The translations under genes were made by a program, and so were the position numbers. Below are positions 17,384 to 26,557 of a stretch of 64,000 nucleotides of DNA, in pieces. Below the pieces are notes generated by a model. That model ran no database searches, was not told where the DNA came from, and saw only the letters and a list, made by a program, of their open reading frames with translations. Numbering within the stretch: the first letter of the stretch is position 1; every line of letters starts with the position of its first letter. This DNA is from Leptospiraceae bacterium (GTDB lineage: Bacteria; Spirochaetota; Leptospiria; Leptospirales; Leptonemataceae), in NCBI GenBank assembly GCA_026418015.1, contig JAOACE010000027.1, forward strand, positions 1 through 64,000, written 5' to 3'.

Positions 17384-17432
17384 TTGTCCAAAAAAGAACA
17401 AAAAAGATTGAATTTTGTCCATTTTAGGACAA
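17384..17432. promoter_or_regulatory. Tandem inverted repeats, possible operator
   Basis: Two palindromes with the same layout stand between the broken glycosyltransferase gene and the lipase gene. TTGTCC-N6-GAACAA lies at 17384-17401 and TTGTCC-N6-GGACAA at 17415-17432. Their starts are 31 bases apart, about three helical turns, which suits cooperative binding of a dimeric repressor or activator on one face. They lie 86-134 bases before the lipase ATG. No regulator is identified and a clear -35/-10 pair is not visible. Confidence 0.5.
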
Positions 17433-17517
17433 TATTAATAAATTTTTATTTTTCAGTCAAAAAAATAGTTGTATGTAGAACCATTAAATATAGAAGTATC
17501 ATTTAGAGGAGTGATTT

Positions 17518-18621
17518 ATGCGAAAAATAAGTTTATTGATTTTGTTGGTATTAATCATTAGTACCAATGCTTGGGGAAGGGCAGCAAAGACTACTTATCC
17601 AGTGGTTTTTGCTCATGGATTGGCTGGTTTTGACGATATATTAGGTTATGATTACTGGGGCGATGATTATGGAACATTTGTAGGAGATCCTTGCGATGAA
17701 TTTCTAGAAACTAGTTGTAATTCTTATATTGATCCGGGTCAAAAGGCGAAGGCAACAGCAGTACAACCGTTTCATAATTCAGAATATAGAGGTTGGCAAT
17801 TAGCAAATCAGATCGAAAGCTATATGGCAGCGACTGGTTCTTCTTATATTAATATTGTAGGACATTCTCAAGGGGGAATAGATGCGCGAAAAGCAGCAAA
17901 AGAACTTAGAGCAAGAAAAGGATATACAGTAGTAAGAGTATTGATTAGTGTATCTTCTCCACATAGAGGTTCACCGATAGCAAAATATATTTTAGATTTA
18001 GGTCCAGGCGTTACAGATGTGATAAGTGCATTAGCAAAAATTTACGGAAATGTAGTTTATCGTTCTGGAAATGATCCATATGCAGCAGCGAAACAATTAG
18101 TATACAACGATTATTCTGCAACAGATGGTCAAATTACAGGAATGAAGGTATTCAACCAAAATAACCCTATCAGTTCTTCTTATGCTTATCGATATGCATC
18201 TGTAATAACAGCACAAACTGGATTAGATGTAAACCCAGCATTGTTTATTTTAAGAAATGGCTTTTATAACATCGATGGAGATGGATATTGTACCGATGAT
18301 TGCGATAACGATGGAGCTGCGGGAAATGGTAATGGAACAAGAACCGATTTGGACGATGATGGCTTAGTAGGAATAAATTCTCAACAAATGGGGTATCGGT
18401 TAAAGTATACAGTGAATTGTTGTGGAATTATGGATACAATTAACACATATTCCGATACTGGTTATGTATCCGATATCAATTATCCCAATTCTACCCAAAT
18501 GACGTCAAAAGCAGCAATTGTAGAACAAGACCATTTAGATGTAGTTGGTGTACCACCCGATATGTTTGACGAAATGGAGTTTTATGCTGCGATACTAGAC
18601 TATATTGCTTATTATGATTAA
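17518..18621 (+). CDS. Secreted triacylglycerol lipase (family I, foldase-dependent type)
   Basis: A 367-residue alpha/beta hydrolase with a signal peptide (about 1-20). The oxyanion loop is FAHGLAGFD near 31-39, the nucleophile elbow GHSQGG places the catalytic serine at S117, and the likely catalytic His is H339 in EQDHLD. A stretch of Asp/Gly/Asn-rich sequence (about 252-284, with CTDDC and DLDDDG) is inserted before the C-terminal part and may bind calcium. AGAGGAG precedes the ATG. The next gene is a Lif-type lipase foldase, as in Pseudomonas and Burkholderia lipase operons. It probably acts outside the cell on lipids, feeding the acyl-CoA synthetases elsewhere in the window. Confidence 0.88.
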   Translation: MRKISLLILLVLIISTNAWGRAAKTTYPVVFAHGLAGFDDILGYDYWGDDYGTFVGDPCDEFLETSCNSYIDPGQKAKATAVQPFHNSEYRGWQLANQIESYMAATGSSYINIVGHSQGGIDARKAAKELRARKGYTVVRVLISVSSPHRGSPIAKYILDLGPGVTDVISALAKIYGNVVYRSGNDPYAAAKQLVYNDYSATDGQITGMKVFNQNNPISSSYAYRYASVITAQTGLDVNPALFILRNGFYNIDGDGYCTDDCDNDGAAGNGNGTRTDLDDDGLVGINSQQMGYRLKYTVNCCGIMDTINTYSDTGYVSDINYPNSTQMTSKAAIVEQDHLDVVGVPPDMFDEMEFYAAILDYIAYYD

Positions 18622-18629
18622 TATAAAAG

Positions 18630-18645
18630 CCCTCTTTTTAGAGGG
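18630..18645 (+). terminator. Hairpin between lipase and foldase genes (attenuator)
   Basis: The 6-bp stem CCCTCT/AGAGGG with a 4-base loop is followed by TTTTATTT. It lies 9 bases after the lipase stop and just before the foldase ribosome binding site, so it would reduce foldase transcript relative to lipase transcript. Confidence 0.7.
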
Positions 18646-18666
18646 TTTTATTTGGTGGGGGAAAAT

Positions 18667-19716
18667 ATGAAAAATAACAAAATAATCATAAGTATTTTAG
18701 CCATAATTGTAGTAGGAATTATTGCTATCTTTTATTTAACAAAAGAAGATCCTGTAAAAAAACAAATCGAAGAAGTAAAAAAGAATCCACCAAAGATACC
18801 TAAAATCAACGAAGATATTTTAAAAAGTATTCCTATTGTGGATAATCCAGAGGGAAGCCCCCATTATGATGCAGAAAATCTTACCTTCGAACAAATGGTA
18901 GCATTGTTAAGAAAGCATTATGGAAAGAATATTACCAATAAATGGGTGCAGATTCGATTAATAGAAGATCTAATTCGAACCTTAAAAGCGAAATATCCAG
19001 ACAGTTGGGTTACAGAACTTTATATTATGTTAAAGGCCACATTTCCCGATCTTGCAGATGAGATATTTAAACGATTTGAACAATACAACGAATATCAAAA
19101 ATGGTTAGAAAGCCAAAGAGATAAACTTTATAGTTTAAGTCCAGAAGAAAGACAAGAAATGCTATGGAGTAAAAGAAATCAAATTTTTGGAGAAGATGTT
19201 GCGAAAGAGATATGGGCAGGGGAATTAAAAGCACAAGAACTAAAACAATCATTAAAACAGATAGATCAATCCAGTGGAGATATAAACGATAAAGTTCAAC
19301 AATTTAGAGCAAGCATCCAGCAGATTTATGGAGAACAAACGCAGGATTTTCTTTCTAAAAGAAATTTAGATGTATCGGAAACATTTTTGCAACTTTCTTC
19401 TGTTCAAAAAGAATTACAAAATATGGATTCGGAAAAACGATATAAAACATTGAGTCAGATAAGAAAAGCATTAGGAATGGAACCAGATGCAGTAAAACGA
19501 TTAGAAGAACTAGATAAAGAAAGAGATACGCGATGGGAGATTGGTCAACAATATATGATAGAACGAGAAGCATTAATAAAACGAGGAGCATCCCAAGAAG
19601 AGATTCATAGATTAAGGCTAAAATTTTTTAACCCAGAAATGGCAGAGATACTAAAACAAGAAGAAGAAAATGGTTTTTATCGTTTTAAAGAACAGCGTTT
19701 TTATGGGTTAAATTGA
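18667..19716 (+). CDS. Lipase foldase (Lif/LifO-like), membrane anchored
   Basis: About 349 residues. The N-terminal helix (about 5-23) would anchor the protein in the inner membrane, followed by a Pro/Lys-rich linker and a largely helical periplasmic domain. Lif-like segments are LSPEERQEMLWSKRNQIFG and KEIWAGE near 155-185, and RLRLKFFNPEMAE near the end. Lif proteins fold their cognate secreted lipase, here the gene just upstream. The conserved RxxFDY(F/C)L(S/T)A motif of known Lif proteins is not visible, so this is a divergent member. I choose the ATG at 18667, which has GGTGGGGG before it; an in-frame TTG lies 15 bases earlier. Confidence 0.72.
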   Translation: MKNNKIIISILAIIVVGIIAIFYLTKEDPVKKQIEEVKKNPPKIPKINEDILKSIPIVDNPEGSPHYDAENLTFEQMVALLRKHYGKNITNKWVQIRLIEDLIRTLKAKYPDSWVTELYIMLKATFPDLADEIFKRFEQYNEYQKWLESQRDKLYSLSPEERQEMLWSKRNQIFGEDVAKEIWAGELKAQELKQSLKQIDQSSGDINDKVQQFRASIQQIYGEQTQDFLSKRNLDVSETFLQLSSVQKELQNMDSEKRYKTLSQIRKALGMEPDAVKRLEELDKERDTRWEIGQQYMIEREALIKRGASQEEIHRLRLKFFNPEMAEILKQEEENGFYRFKEQRFYGLN

Positions 19717-19751
19717 TTGATAAAAATTCTATGGTTGATTCAATCTCTAGA

Positions 19752-22451
19752 TTAAAAATTTCTTAGTTTTTTGATAAAAGCTTTAATTTTTTCGTTTTCG
19801 GGTTCTATATCTAAAGCCTTTTCGATTAGATATTCAGATCTCGAAAACTGATTTGTTTGATAATAACAATCTGCTAATTGTACGAGTAGGTTTGCATTTG
19901 TTGGATTTCTTAGATAACATCGTTCACCATATTCAATAGCTTCTTGGAATTCGTTTTGTTTATAGAGCGAAAAAAACAACAAATAAAGAATATTATATTC
20001 AGAAGGTTTTATTTCGAAATATTTTAAACAATATTTATAAATATTTTTAAAATCCTTTTTCGAAGTATAATGTTCGATCAGTAGCTTTATACAAGGTAAA
20101 TAATGAGGAAATTTATCGTGGAATTCCAAAACTTGTTTTAGGTATTCCTCTGGATTTTCTTTAAAATTCTTTTTAAGTGAAGTAAAATATATCTTATCTT
20201 CTATGGTAATGCTAAAATCTTTTTTGTCCAAGATATGAATTTTAAGTAAAGAAATGTCATCAGTTAATTCTCCTATAGCTAATATTTTATCGAAAATAGT
20301 TTGTAGATCGGCATTCGATTCTTGTATAATTCTAAGTATTAAGGTTTCGTCGTTATTAAGAGTGCCATTCGTAAGTTTTATATCATCCTTACCATCCGAT
20401 CCAAAAATGATTATGTCGTTGTTTATTAACTGCAAGGTTTTAATATAAATAATTTCATTCTGCGACAGATTATCCGAAGCTCCCAATCGTCTAAAATGAA
20501 AATCCGTATCGAAAAAATTTGCCTTTTGATCGCGGTATAAAATTCCATTGGGATGTTCTGCGTTAATATAATACATTGTATTTGTTTTTTCGTCTATTAA
20601 TCCCATTACTAAAGTAGCTCCCATAGAACCACGAAAAGATTCAAAAATATGACGAAGTTCCATAAAAGAATTTTTTAACCATCGTTCCGGAGAATAATTC
20701 TTAAAAATAAATGCTTGTATAGTTCTTTCTAGAATAGATTCCATCACAGATCCTAATATTAAAATACCTGCTGCACCTTGCATAGATTTTCCCATCGCAT
20801 CTGCATTAAGAAAAAAGATATATGGATTTTCTTTTAAATAGATGGTTCTTGCAATACAAATGTCTCCACCAATTTCTCCTTTTTTGTTTCTAAATGTAAA
20901 ATCCTTTTTTTGTTTGATCAAAAATTCTACTTTTATAGTATTACTTTTTGCAAGGTTTTGTCCAATTTGCTTTAATAGTAAATAAGTTAAATAATAATCA
21001 CCATCTTGTATTTCTTTTAATTGATTTATTTCTTCGATTTGTTCGCGTAATTGTTGTGTTTGTTGATCGACCATTTCTTTAAGGTTTTTTGCATAATTTT
21101 CGAGTTTTTTGTTGTTTTTTCGAATTGATCGAACCATAAAATTAAAAGTAGAAGCAATATACCCCAACTCGTCTTTGTTATAAACATTCAATCGAACATG
21201 ATAATTGTGATCGTTTACTTTTTTCATTGCTTGTATGATTTCGTTAATGGGTTTAATAAAATTAAACTTTATAAAATAATAATATAAAATTATAATAACA
21301 ATAAAAAATACAAAAGAAAAGAAATACAAATTATACCTAATATTGCTAACAATTTTATAGCTTTCGTCTTCGTAAGCGCCAATTCCTATAATCCAGTTTA
21401 ATTCTATGTCTTTTTTGTAATTATGATATTCCCAAGGTTTAAAATACGCTACTTTGGTTCTTACATTTTTATCTATGGGATTTTTCCATGGATATCGAAA
21501 ATAACCTTCTTTTTGGAATAAAATATGTCGAACTGGAAAGATATTTTGGTAATTCATGTTATCAAGGTTTACATTTTCTAAATAGGGATGGATAATTGCA
21601 ATGGCAGGATCTGGTTTTTCTTTGATCGTTTTCATATAAGTTTGAATGTATTGGTATTGTTCTTCGGGGGTTTTACCAAAGTGATTTAGATATTCTTGTA
21701 AATCCTTTGGAGAGTTAAAGTAATCTTTAAAATTGTTTTTAAATCGCTCTTGTATTTTTTCTAATGTATAATCTTCGGGGAATTTCGTTTTGGGTAATAA
21801 CCATTCTGGAGAATATGCTTGTACAACAAATATATATCCGTCATTTCCAATTTTGATCACAGCTTTATTTACATTTCTGATAAACCTTAATTTATATTGT
21901 TCTAATAACTGATTTTTTGATTTTTCGCTCAATGAATTATATTTATAATACAACATCTCTGCCAATCGAGTAGGAAAGTTTAAAATCAATCTATTATTTT
22001 CTGTATTTACTTGAATTGGTTGCGGGTCCAATATTTCTATAAATAGTTGAATAATTTTATCATTTTCTTTTTTTATTAGAATTTCCTTCGTTTGTATTTG
22101 GATATCTAGTAAATCAAAAAAGTCCGTTATTGATTTTTCTAATTCTTCGTTGGGAATTTGAATTTGTGCAGATTCTATCGGACCACTAAATCGCTTTTTT
22201 AAGTTTTCTAGTGCTTCTTCGTAACTTATAAATCCTTGATCAACTTGCGAAAAATTATCTACAATATTATTATAAGAAATTTCTACGAGATATTTTAAAT
22301 CTTCTTCTAACTTTTGGATAAACTTATTTTTAAAATAAAGATGGATATATTCAATTAACAATACAGAAAAAAGAATCGAAAAAACCAAAAACAATGTAAT
22401 GATTCTACTTTGAATAGAACGGTTCAAAAAGAAGTTTTTAAAATATTTCAT
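19752..22451 (-). CDS. Membrane sensor with HAMP, SpoIIE/PP2C phosphatase and TPR domains
   Basis: An 899-residue signalling protein. A membrane helix (about 17-38), a large extracytoplasmic sensor region (about 40-365, Cache-like) and a second helix (about 370-392) are followed by a HAMP domain (about 395-445), a coiled coil (about 447-480) and a PP2C/SpoIIE-type Ser/Thr phosphatase (about 515-735, with GDICIA, DAMGKSMQGAAG and GSDGKDD metal-site motifs). The C-terminus (about 780-899) carries TPR repeats. Such proteins dephosphorylate anti-anti-sigma factors in partner-switching systems. No such partner lies nearby. Monocistronic in appearance. Confidence 0.88.
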   Translation of the reverse strand: MKYFKNFFLNRSIQSRIITLFLVFSILFSVLLIEYIHLYFKNKFIQKLEEDLKYLVEISYNNIVDNFSQVDQGFISYEEALENLKKRFSGPIESAQIQIPNEELEKSITDFFDLLDIQIQTKEILIKKENDKIIQLFIEILDPQPIQVNTENNRLILNFPTRLAEMLYYKYNSLSEKSKNQLLEQYKLRFIRNVNKAVIKIGNDGYIFVVQAYSPEWLLPKTKFPEDYTLEKIQERFKNNFKDYFNSPKDLQEYLNHFGKTPEEQYQYIQTYMKTIKEKPDPAIAIIHPYLENVNLDNMNYQNIFPVRHILFQKEGYFRYPWKNPIDKNVRTKVAYFKPWEYHNYKKDIELNWIIGIGAYEDESYKIVSNIRYNLYFFSFVFFIVIIILYYYFIKFNFIKPINEIIQAMKKVNDHNYHVRLNVYNKDELGYIASTFNFMVRSIRKNNKKLENYAKNLKEMVDQQTQQLREQIEEINQLKEIQDGDYYLTYLLLKQIGQNLAKSNTIKVEFLIKQKKDFTFRNKKGEIGGDICIARTIYLKENPYIFFLNADAMGKSMQGAAGILILGSVMESILERTIQAFIFKNYSPERWLKNSFMELRHIFESFRGSMGATLVMGLIDEKTNTMYYINAEHPNGILYRDQKANFFDTDFHFRRLGASDNLSQNEIIYIKTLQLINNDIIIFGSDGKDDIKLTNGTLNNDETLILRIIQESNADLQTIFDKILAIGELTDDISLLKIHILDKKDFSITIEDKIYFTSLKKNFKENPEEYLKQVLEFHDKFPHYLPCIKLLIEHYTSKKDFKNIYKYCLKYFEIKPSEYNILYLLFFSLYKQNEFQEAIEYGERCYLRNPTNANLLVQLADCYYQTNQFSRSEYLIEKALDIEPENEKIKAFIKKLRNF

Positions 22452-22589
22452 GATTATTACAATTTAATTTTTTGTAGAAAAAATTACAATAAAAAAAATT
22501 TATAAAATGATTAAAATAAATAAATGCCATTCAATTATCTAAAAAATGATTGATTTTTGAAAATCCTTTGACTTTATTAGAACTGGACT

Positions 22590-22868
22590 ATGCATGCTAT
22601 AAGGCAATGGGGAATTAGGTTGTTTTATAGTATTTTAATTCTCTTAATCCTAAATTGCATTACGAATTTTCCTTTTTTGAATTATCAGAATACAACCAAA
22701 GACAATTACAACGAATACATAAACCGAGAAAGAGAAAAAGAAAATCGAAAGAAGTCTTATATAGCAGAAAAAAACAAAGAAAAGAATCAAGAGCAAGAAT
22801 GCTTTGAAATGCAAAAAGATTATATTCTTAACAAAGAGGAAACTTATAAAATTCGCAAATGTCCCTAA
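22590..22868 (+). CDS. Small putative lipoprotein
   Basis: A 92-residue frame with an N-terminal hydrophobic helix ending LILNC (C22), which fits a spirochaete-type lipobox. After it comes a very charged, probably helical Lys/Glu/Arg-rich segment and two further Cys residues. No family recognised. No good ribosome binding site is visible and its end overlaps the convergent cbiB gene by 41 bases, so it could be spurious; the signal-peptide-like start is the main support. Confidence 0.4.
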   Translation: MHAIRQWGIRLFYSILILLILNCITNFPFLNYQNTTKDNYNEYINREREKENRKKSYIAEKNKEKNQEQECFEMQKDYILNKEETYKIRKCP

Positions 22869-23781
22869 CAATAAAGATAAAATCAATGTATAAAAAACTA
22901 CTTACGATAAAAAGATGAATGGATCTAACAACATGAATAGGATTTAAAGTTTGAATTTTATCACCAATAAAAGGACGAAATTCTTTTTTGTTAAAATAGT
23001 AATTTACTCCCCCTAATTGAATTTCTAATGCTCCTGCAAAAGCAGCTTCTGGATTTCCGCCATTAGGGCTTGGATGTTTTTTTTTGTCCCTTTTCCAGAT
23101 AAAATAACAATTTCTATGATTGTATCCAAGTAAAATAGAAGCAACATAGATAAATACAAAAGAAATTCTAGCTGGAAGAAAATTGAGTAAATCATCGTAT
23201 TTCGCAAAGATAAAACCAAATTCTTTGTATTGTTCGTTTTTGTAGCCAAACATTGCATCACAAGTGTTAAAAATTCGGTAATAAAAAGCAAAAAATCCAC
23301 TATAATCTGGCATAATTATGTATCCTAACAAGAAATAAAATAAAGGCGAAACAAAAGAATCTACATAGTTTTCGGAAATACTTTCTATTGCAGAACGTAT
23401 GATTGTATGGTTATCGTTGTCTTTTATTGTTCTACTTACAATTTGTTGGGTAAAAAATTTTGCTTTTTCGAAATGATGATTTTTTAGATGAATATAGATG
23501 GGATAAACATGTTCAACCATACCGCGAAAAGTAAAAGAAAAATAAACTAAAATAATGTTAGTTAAAAATAAATCAAAATTAATAAAAAAAATATAAATAT
23601 AATAATAAATAATATTAATAAAAAAAAATAATAAAAAGCTATTTATATAGTTATTCTTTGAAATTTTTCTAAAAAGATTTTCTAACATGGATAAAAGCCT
23701 TCCTAACCATGCAACTAAATGAAATCGATTAGGTGGTTGCCCTAGGATTAGATCTATTAAAAAAGCTAAATATAGTTCCAT
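22828..23781 (-). CDS. cbiB: Adenosylcobinamide-phosphate synthase CbiB/CobD
   Basis: A 317-residue polytopic membrane protein that attaches aminopropanol (or its phosphate) to adenosylcobyric acid in cobalamin synthesis. Family hallmarks: DLILGQPPNRFHLVAWLG near the N-terminus, FRGMVEHVYPI near 85, RSAIESISENYVDSFVSPLFY near 130, and the signature SPNGGNPEAAFAGAL near 237. Its ATG overlaps the stop of the cobU gene (TAATG), so the two are translationally coupled. No other cobalamin genes are in the window, consistent with a cobinamide salvage step or a dispersed pathway. Confidence 0.93.
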   Translation of the reverse strand: MELYLAFLIDLILGQPPNRFHLVAWLGRLLSMLENLFRKISKNNYINSFLLFFFINIIYYYIYIFFINFDLFLTNIILVYFSFTFRGMVEHVYPIYIHLKNHHFEKAKFFTQQIVSRTIKDNDNHTIIRSAIESISENYVDSFVSPLFYFLLGYIIMPDYSGFFAFYYRIFNTCDAMFGYKNEQYKEFGFIFAKYDDLLNFLPARISFVFIYVASILLGYNHRNCYFIWKRDKKKHPSPNGGNPEAAFAGALEIQLGGVNYYFNKKEFRPFIGDKIQTLNPIHVVRSIHLFIVSSFLYIDFIFIVRDICEFYKFPLC

Positions 23782-24323
23782 TACTCTATCTTTTTGATGT
23801 TTATAGGAATTCCTGCATAACAGATATAAACCTCATGAGAATTTTCTGCTATATATTGCGATGTCCAACCCAACCAATCCTGAAATTTTCTTGCAAGGGG
23901 ATTCTCTGCTACAAGACTAAAACCCACTTCGTCAACAATAAAGATGTTGTAGCCAGAATTTTTATTACAATGTTGGATCAATTCTTTAAGTTGTTTTTTT
24001 ATTTCTTTGTACTGTATGTCGGGAAAATGATACATTAAATTATTGATCCAAAGAGTAATAGAATCCACGAGGAAATTTGCTGGAATGTGGCTTGATATTA
24101 CGTTTTTTAGATCAATTTCCTCTTCGATGGTTAAAAGGTTTTTATAATAAAGTTTTCTTTCTGCTCTATGCCTTTTGATTCGTTTTTCCATTTCTTTATC
24201 TAAACGTGGGCTAGTTGCAATATAATAACTATTCAAAGAATTGTTGATATTTTTACAATAATTTAACGCGAATTTTGTTTTACCACTTCGAATTCCTCCA
24301 GAGATTAGAATCGTTTTTCCCAT
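23781..24323 (-). CDS. cobU: Adenosylcobinamide kinase / adenosylcobinamide-phosphate guanylyltransferase
   Basis: A 180-residue, full-length bifunctional enzyme that phosphorylates adenosylcobinamide and then forms adenosylcobinamide-GDP for the lower-loop assembly of B12. P-loop GGIRSGKT lies near residues 9-16, the guanylylated-His region KRHRAER near 49-55, VDSITLWINNLM near 85, and DEVGFSLVAENPLARKFQD near 130, where most CobU proteins read NEVG. It is followed by cbiB with overlapping codons. There is no B12 riboswitch in the 36 bases before its start; the transcript may begin further upstream. Confidence 0.93.
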   Translation of the reverse strand: MGKTILISGGIRSGKTKFALNYCKNINNSLNSYYIATSPRLDKEMEKRIKRHRAERKLYYKNLLTIEEEIDLKNVISSHIPANFLVDSITLWINNLMYHFPDIQYKEIKKQLKELIQHCNKNSGYNIFIVDEVGFSLVAENPLARKFQDWLGWTSQYIAENSHEVYICYAGIPINIKKIE

Positions 24324-24359
24324 AAATTAACAAAAAAAATAGGTTTTGATTTCAATCTA

Positions 24360-25463
24360 TTAATTTATAGAATATTGCACAGAAAAATAAAAACCTACAT
24401 CGGGACTTGTTGCATAAAGATAAAGGTTTTCTATAATCGAAAAGGTATAAATTTTATCGACATAGTTTTTCTTTATTCCGAATGTTAAAAAGTGACTATC
24501 TTCCGCAAGTCTTCCTACGTTGAGTATAGGTCTACTAATAAATAAATATTCGATAAAAAAAGTATCGATGTTATAATAATAATTACTTTGAATTCGAAAA
24601 CTCCATTGGTGATCCGGCATACGAATCCAATCCCATTTTTTTAATTCATAATATGTATAGGATATGCCATAGAGAAGTTCTGTTTTGTTTTTAAGATAAC
24701 TTTTTCCAGATAAAAATAGCGATGTATCGAATCCAGAGGAATAAAAATAGTTCGTTTTATTAACAACGGGAACTTTTGTATTTATTCCAATGTATAATTT
24801 ATTACGAAAGTTTTCTTTGATTTGGTATAATGCATAAACTTTGGGATTATCTAATCCATCATAATTGTTGTTTTCTTTTGCGATAATTTCTAACGGAAAA
24901 GGAATTTGATTTTGAATAAAATAACTAGCTTTGGGGGATGTGATAATATTCAATGGTAAAAATAAAGGAGGTTGATATCCATCGCGAGGATAATTTCTTA
25001 GCTTACGTCTTAATTCTTTTGTATAGGGAGTAAAATCGTAGAGTTGATATAGTTCTCCGTTAGGTTCGTAGCTAATAAAGATTTTATTTCTTGGATGTAT
25101 GTCTCTATATTGCTGCGTAATATTAAAGGAGCGATGAAACGCTTCGATAAAAGGATCTAAAATACCACCAGTTTGAAGTTTATAGCTAATCGTTGTTCCA
25201 ACAAAATAACGATTGGAAATTTTTTTATGGTTAGTAAAGGACGCTTCCCATTCTTCTCCATCAATCACAAATCTTTCGTATTGCAACGAAAATATATTTT
25301 TTACAGATAAAGAAAATTTATAAAAATCATCATCATTTTCTAAAATTGGTAGCAAAGGAGTTCGGATAGAAATCAAATTTGATGTATAAGTATAATCAAT
25401 AAATGCAAAAATATTTAATGGAATAAATAAAAATAATATATTAAAAAATTTTATAATTTTCAT
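24360..25463 (-). CDS. Putative outer-membrane beta-barrel protein (DUF3187-like)
   Basis: A 367-residue protein with a signal peptide (about 1-19) and many alternating aromatic strands, such as YFVGTTISYKL and WSFRIQSNYYY, ending in Y-S-I-N after an aromatic last strand, as outer-membrane barrels do. The segment FIEAFHRSFNITQQYRDIHP near 105-124 resembles the 'FxxxFHxxFG...RD' region I associate with DUF3187. Function unknown. It lies upstream of cobU on the same strand with a 36-base gap; a role in corrinoid uptake is possible but unsupported. Confidence 0.6.
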   Translation of the reverse strand: MKIIKFFNILFLFIPLNIFAFIDYTYTSNLISIRTPLLPILENDDDFYKFSLSVKNIFSLQYERFVIDGEEWEASFTNHKKISNRYFVGTTISYKLQTGGILDPFIEAFHRSFNITQQYRDIHPRNKIFISYEPNGELYQLYDFTPYTKELRRKLRNYPRDGYQPPLFLPLNIITSPKASYFIQNQIPFPLEIIAKENNNYDGLDNPKVYALYQIKENFRNKLYIGINTKVPVVNKTNYFYSSGFDTSLFLSGKSYLKNKTELLYGISYTYYELKKWDWIRMPDHQWSFRIQSNYYYNIDTFFIEYLFISRPILNVGRLAEDSHFLTFGIKKNYVDKIYTFSIIENLYLYATSPDVGFYFSVQYSIN

Positions 25464-25687
25464 AAAATAAAATAAGTATGTAATAATTTTTTATTTTTCA
25501 TTATGTTCATCAATGTTTTATAATTAATCGTAGAGAATCCAAATGTCAATAATAATATAGAAAATAATTTAAAGATTCAAGATGACTTTACTATCATTTT
25601 AGGAAAAGAAGATTTATGTAAAATAACGATAAAAATAAATTTCGTTTGATTTTTTTGTTTTAAATAAGAATTTGATCTTTATAAAAT

Positions 25688-26557
25688 ATGAACGAAAAAA
25701 ATCGATTAGGGATATTGGCAGGGAAAGGAGAACTTCCTTGGATTGCAGTAAGAAATGCAATCGAAATGGGAGAAGACCCATTAGTTTTTTTATTAACGGA
25801 CGAAGAGCCACCAGAAGAATATAAAAATCGTTGTTATAAAGTAACTCTAACAAAATTTTATAGTTCAGTTTTAAAAAGTTTAAAAAAAGCAAGTATAAGT
25901 AGACTTGTATCTTTGGGCAAAATTCCTAAAAATATCATTTATGATAACCCCCAGTTCGATTTAAGAACATTATTTTTACTTGCTAAGATGCATAATAAAA
26001 ATGATTATACGATTTTTTTGTATTTAAACGAAATTTTAAAAAAAAATGGGATTGAGGTTCTACCACAAACACAATTCTTAAAAAATTGTTTTTTAGAAGA
26101 AGGACGCTATGGAAAAAGACTTTCTAAAAACCAAGTAGAAGATGTAGCTTTTGGAATGTATTATGCGATGGAAGTAAATCGATTAGATATTGGTCAGTGT
26201 GTTGTAGTAGGAGATAAAATTGTTTGGGCAGTAGAATGTGCAGAAGGAACGGATGAATGCATAAAAAGAGGTGGAGCTTTGTTCAAAAAAGGTGGAGCTG
26301 TTGTTTGTAAGGTTGCAAAGAGAAATCACGATCCGCGGTTTGATTTGCCCGTTACAGGTATTACCACATTAGAAAGCATGAAGTTATCTAATTGCAAAGT
26401 ATTAGCAATAGAAAGCAATGCCACAATCGTTATTAACAAACAAGAGTTTTTAAAAAAAGCAGAAGAATTTGGCATTACTATTATTAGCATAAAAGAGCAT
26501 TTAACAGACAAAGATAAAATAAAAAAAATTAATGGAAGTTGGTTTTCGTTTTTATGA
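25688..26557 (+). CDS. lpxI: UDP-2,3-diacylglucosamine diphosphatase LpxI
   Basis: A 289-residue cytoplasmic enzyme that cleaves UDP-2,3-diacylglucosamine to lipid X and UMP in lipid A synthesis. It uses the LpxI chemistry rather than LpxH. Family motifs: LGILAGKGELPWIA at the N-terminus, SLGKIPKNI near 76, AVECAEGTDECIKRGG near 180 and the closing HDPRFDLPVTGITTLESM near 215. The stop overlaps the start of lpxB (ATGA), the next enzyme of the pathway. The pair shows the organism makes lipid A. Confidence 0.93.
   Translation: MNEKNRLGILAGKGELPWIAVRNAIEMGEDPLVFLLTDEEPPEEYKNRCYKVTLTKFYSSVLKSLKKASISRLVSLGKIPKNIIYDNPQFDLRTLFLLAKMHNKNDYTIFLYLNEILKKNGIEVLPQTQFLKNCFLEEGRYGKRLSKNQVEDVAFGMYYAMEVNRLDIGQCVVVGDKIVWAVECAEGTDECIKRGGALFKKGGAVVCKVAKRNHDPRFDLPVTGITTLESMKLSNCKVLAIESNATIVINKQEFLKKAEEFGITIISIKEHLTDKDKIKKINGSWFSFL

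Noticed and set aside
19710-19752. ATTGATT...ATTCAAT imperfect repeat as a terminator between the foldase and phosphatase genes
   Set aside because: Arms do not pair well, the spacer is long and no U-run follows.
25464-25687. Possible cobalamin riboswitch or small RNA in the gap before lpxI
   Set aside because: No B12-box, no stable GC-containing stems; the stretch is AT-rich and featureless by eye.
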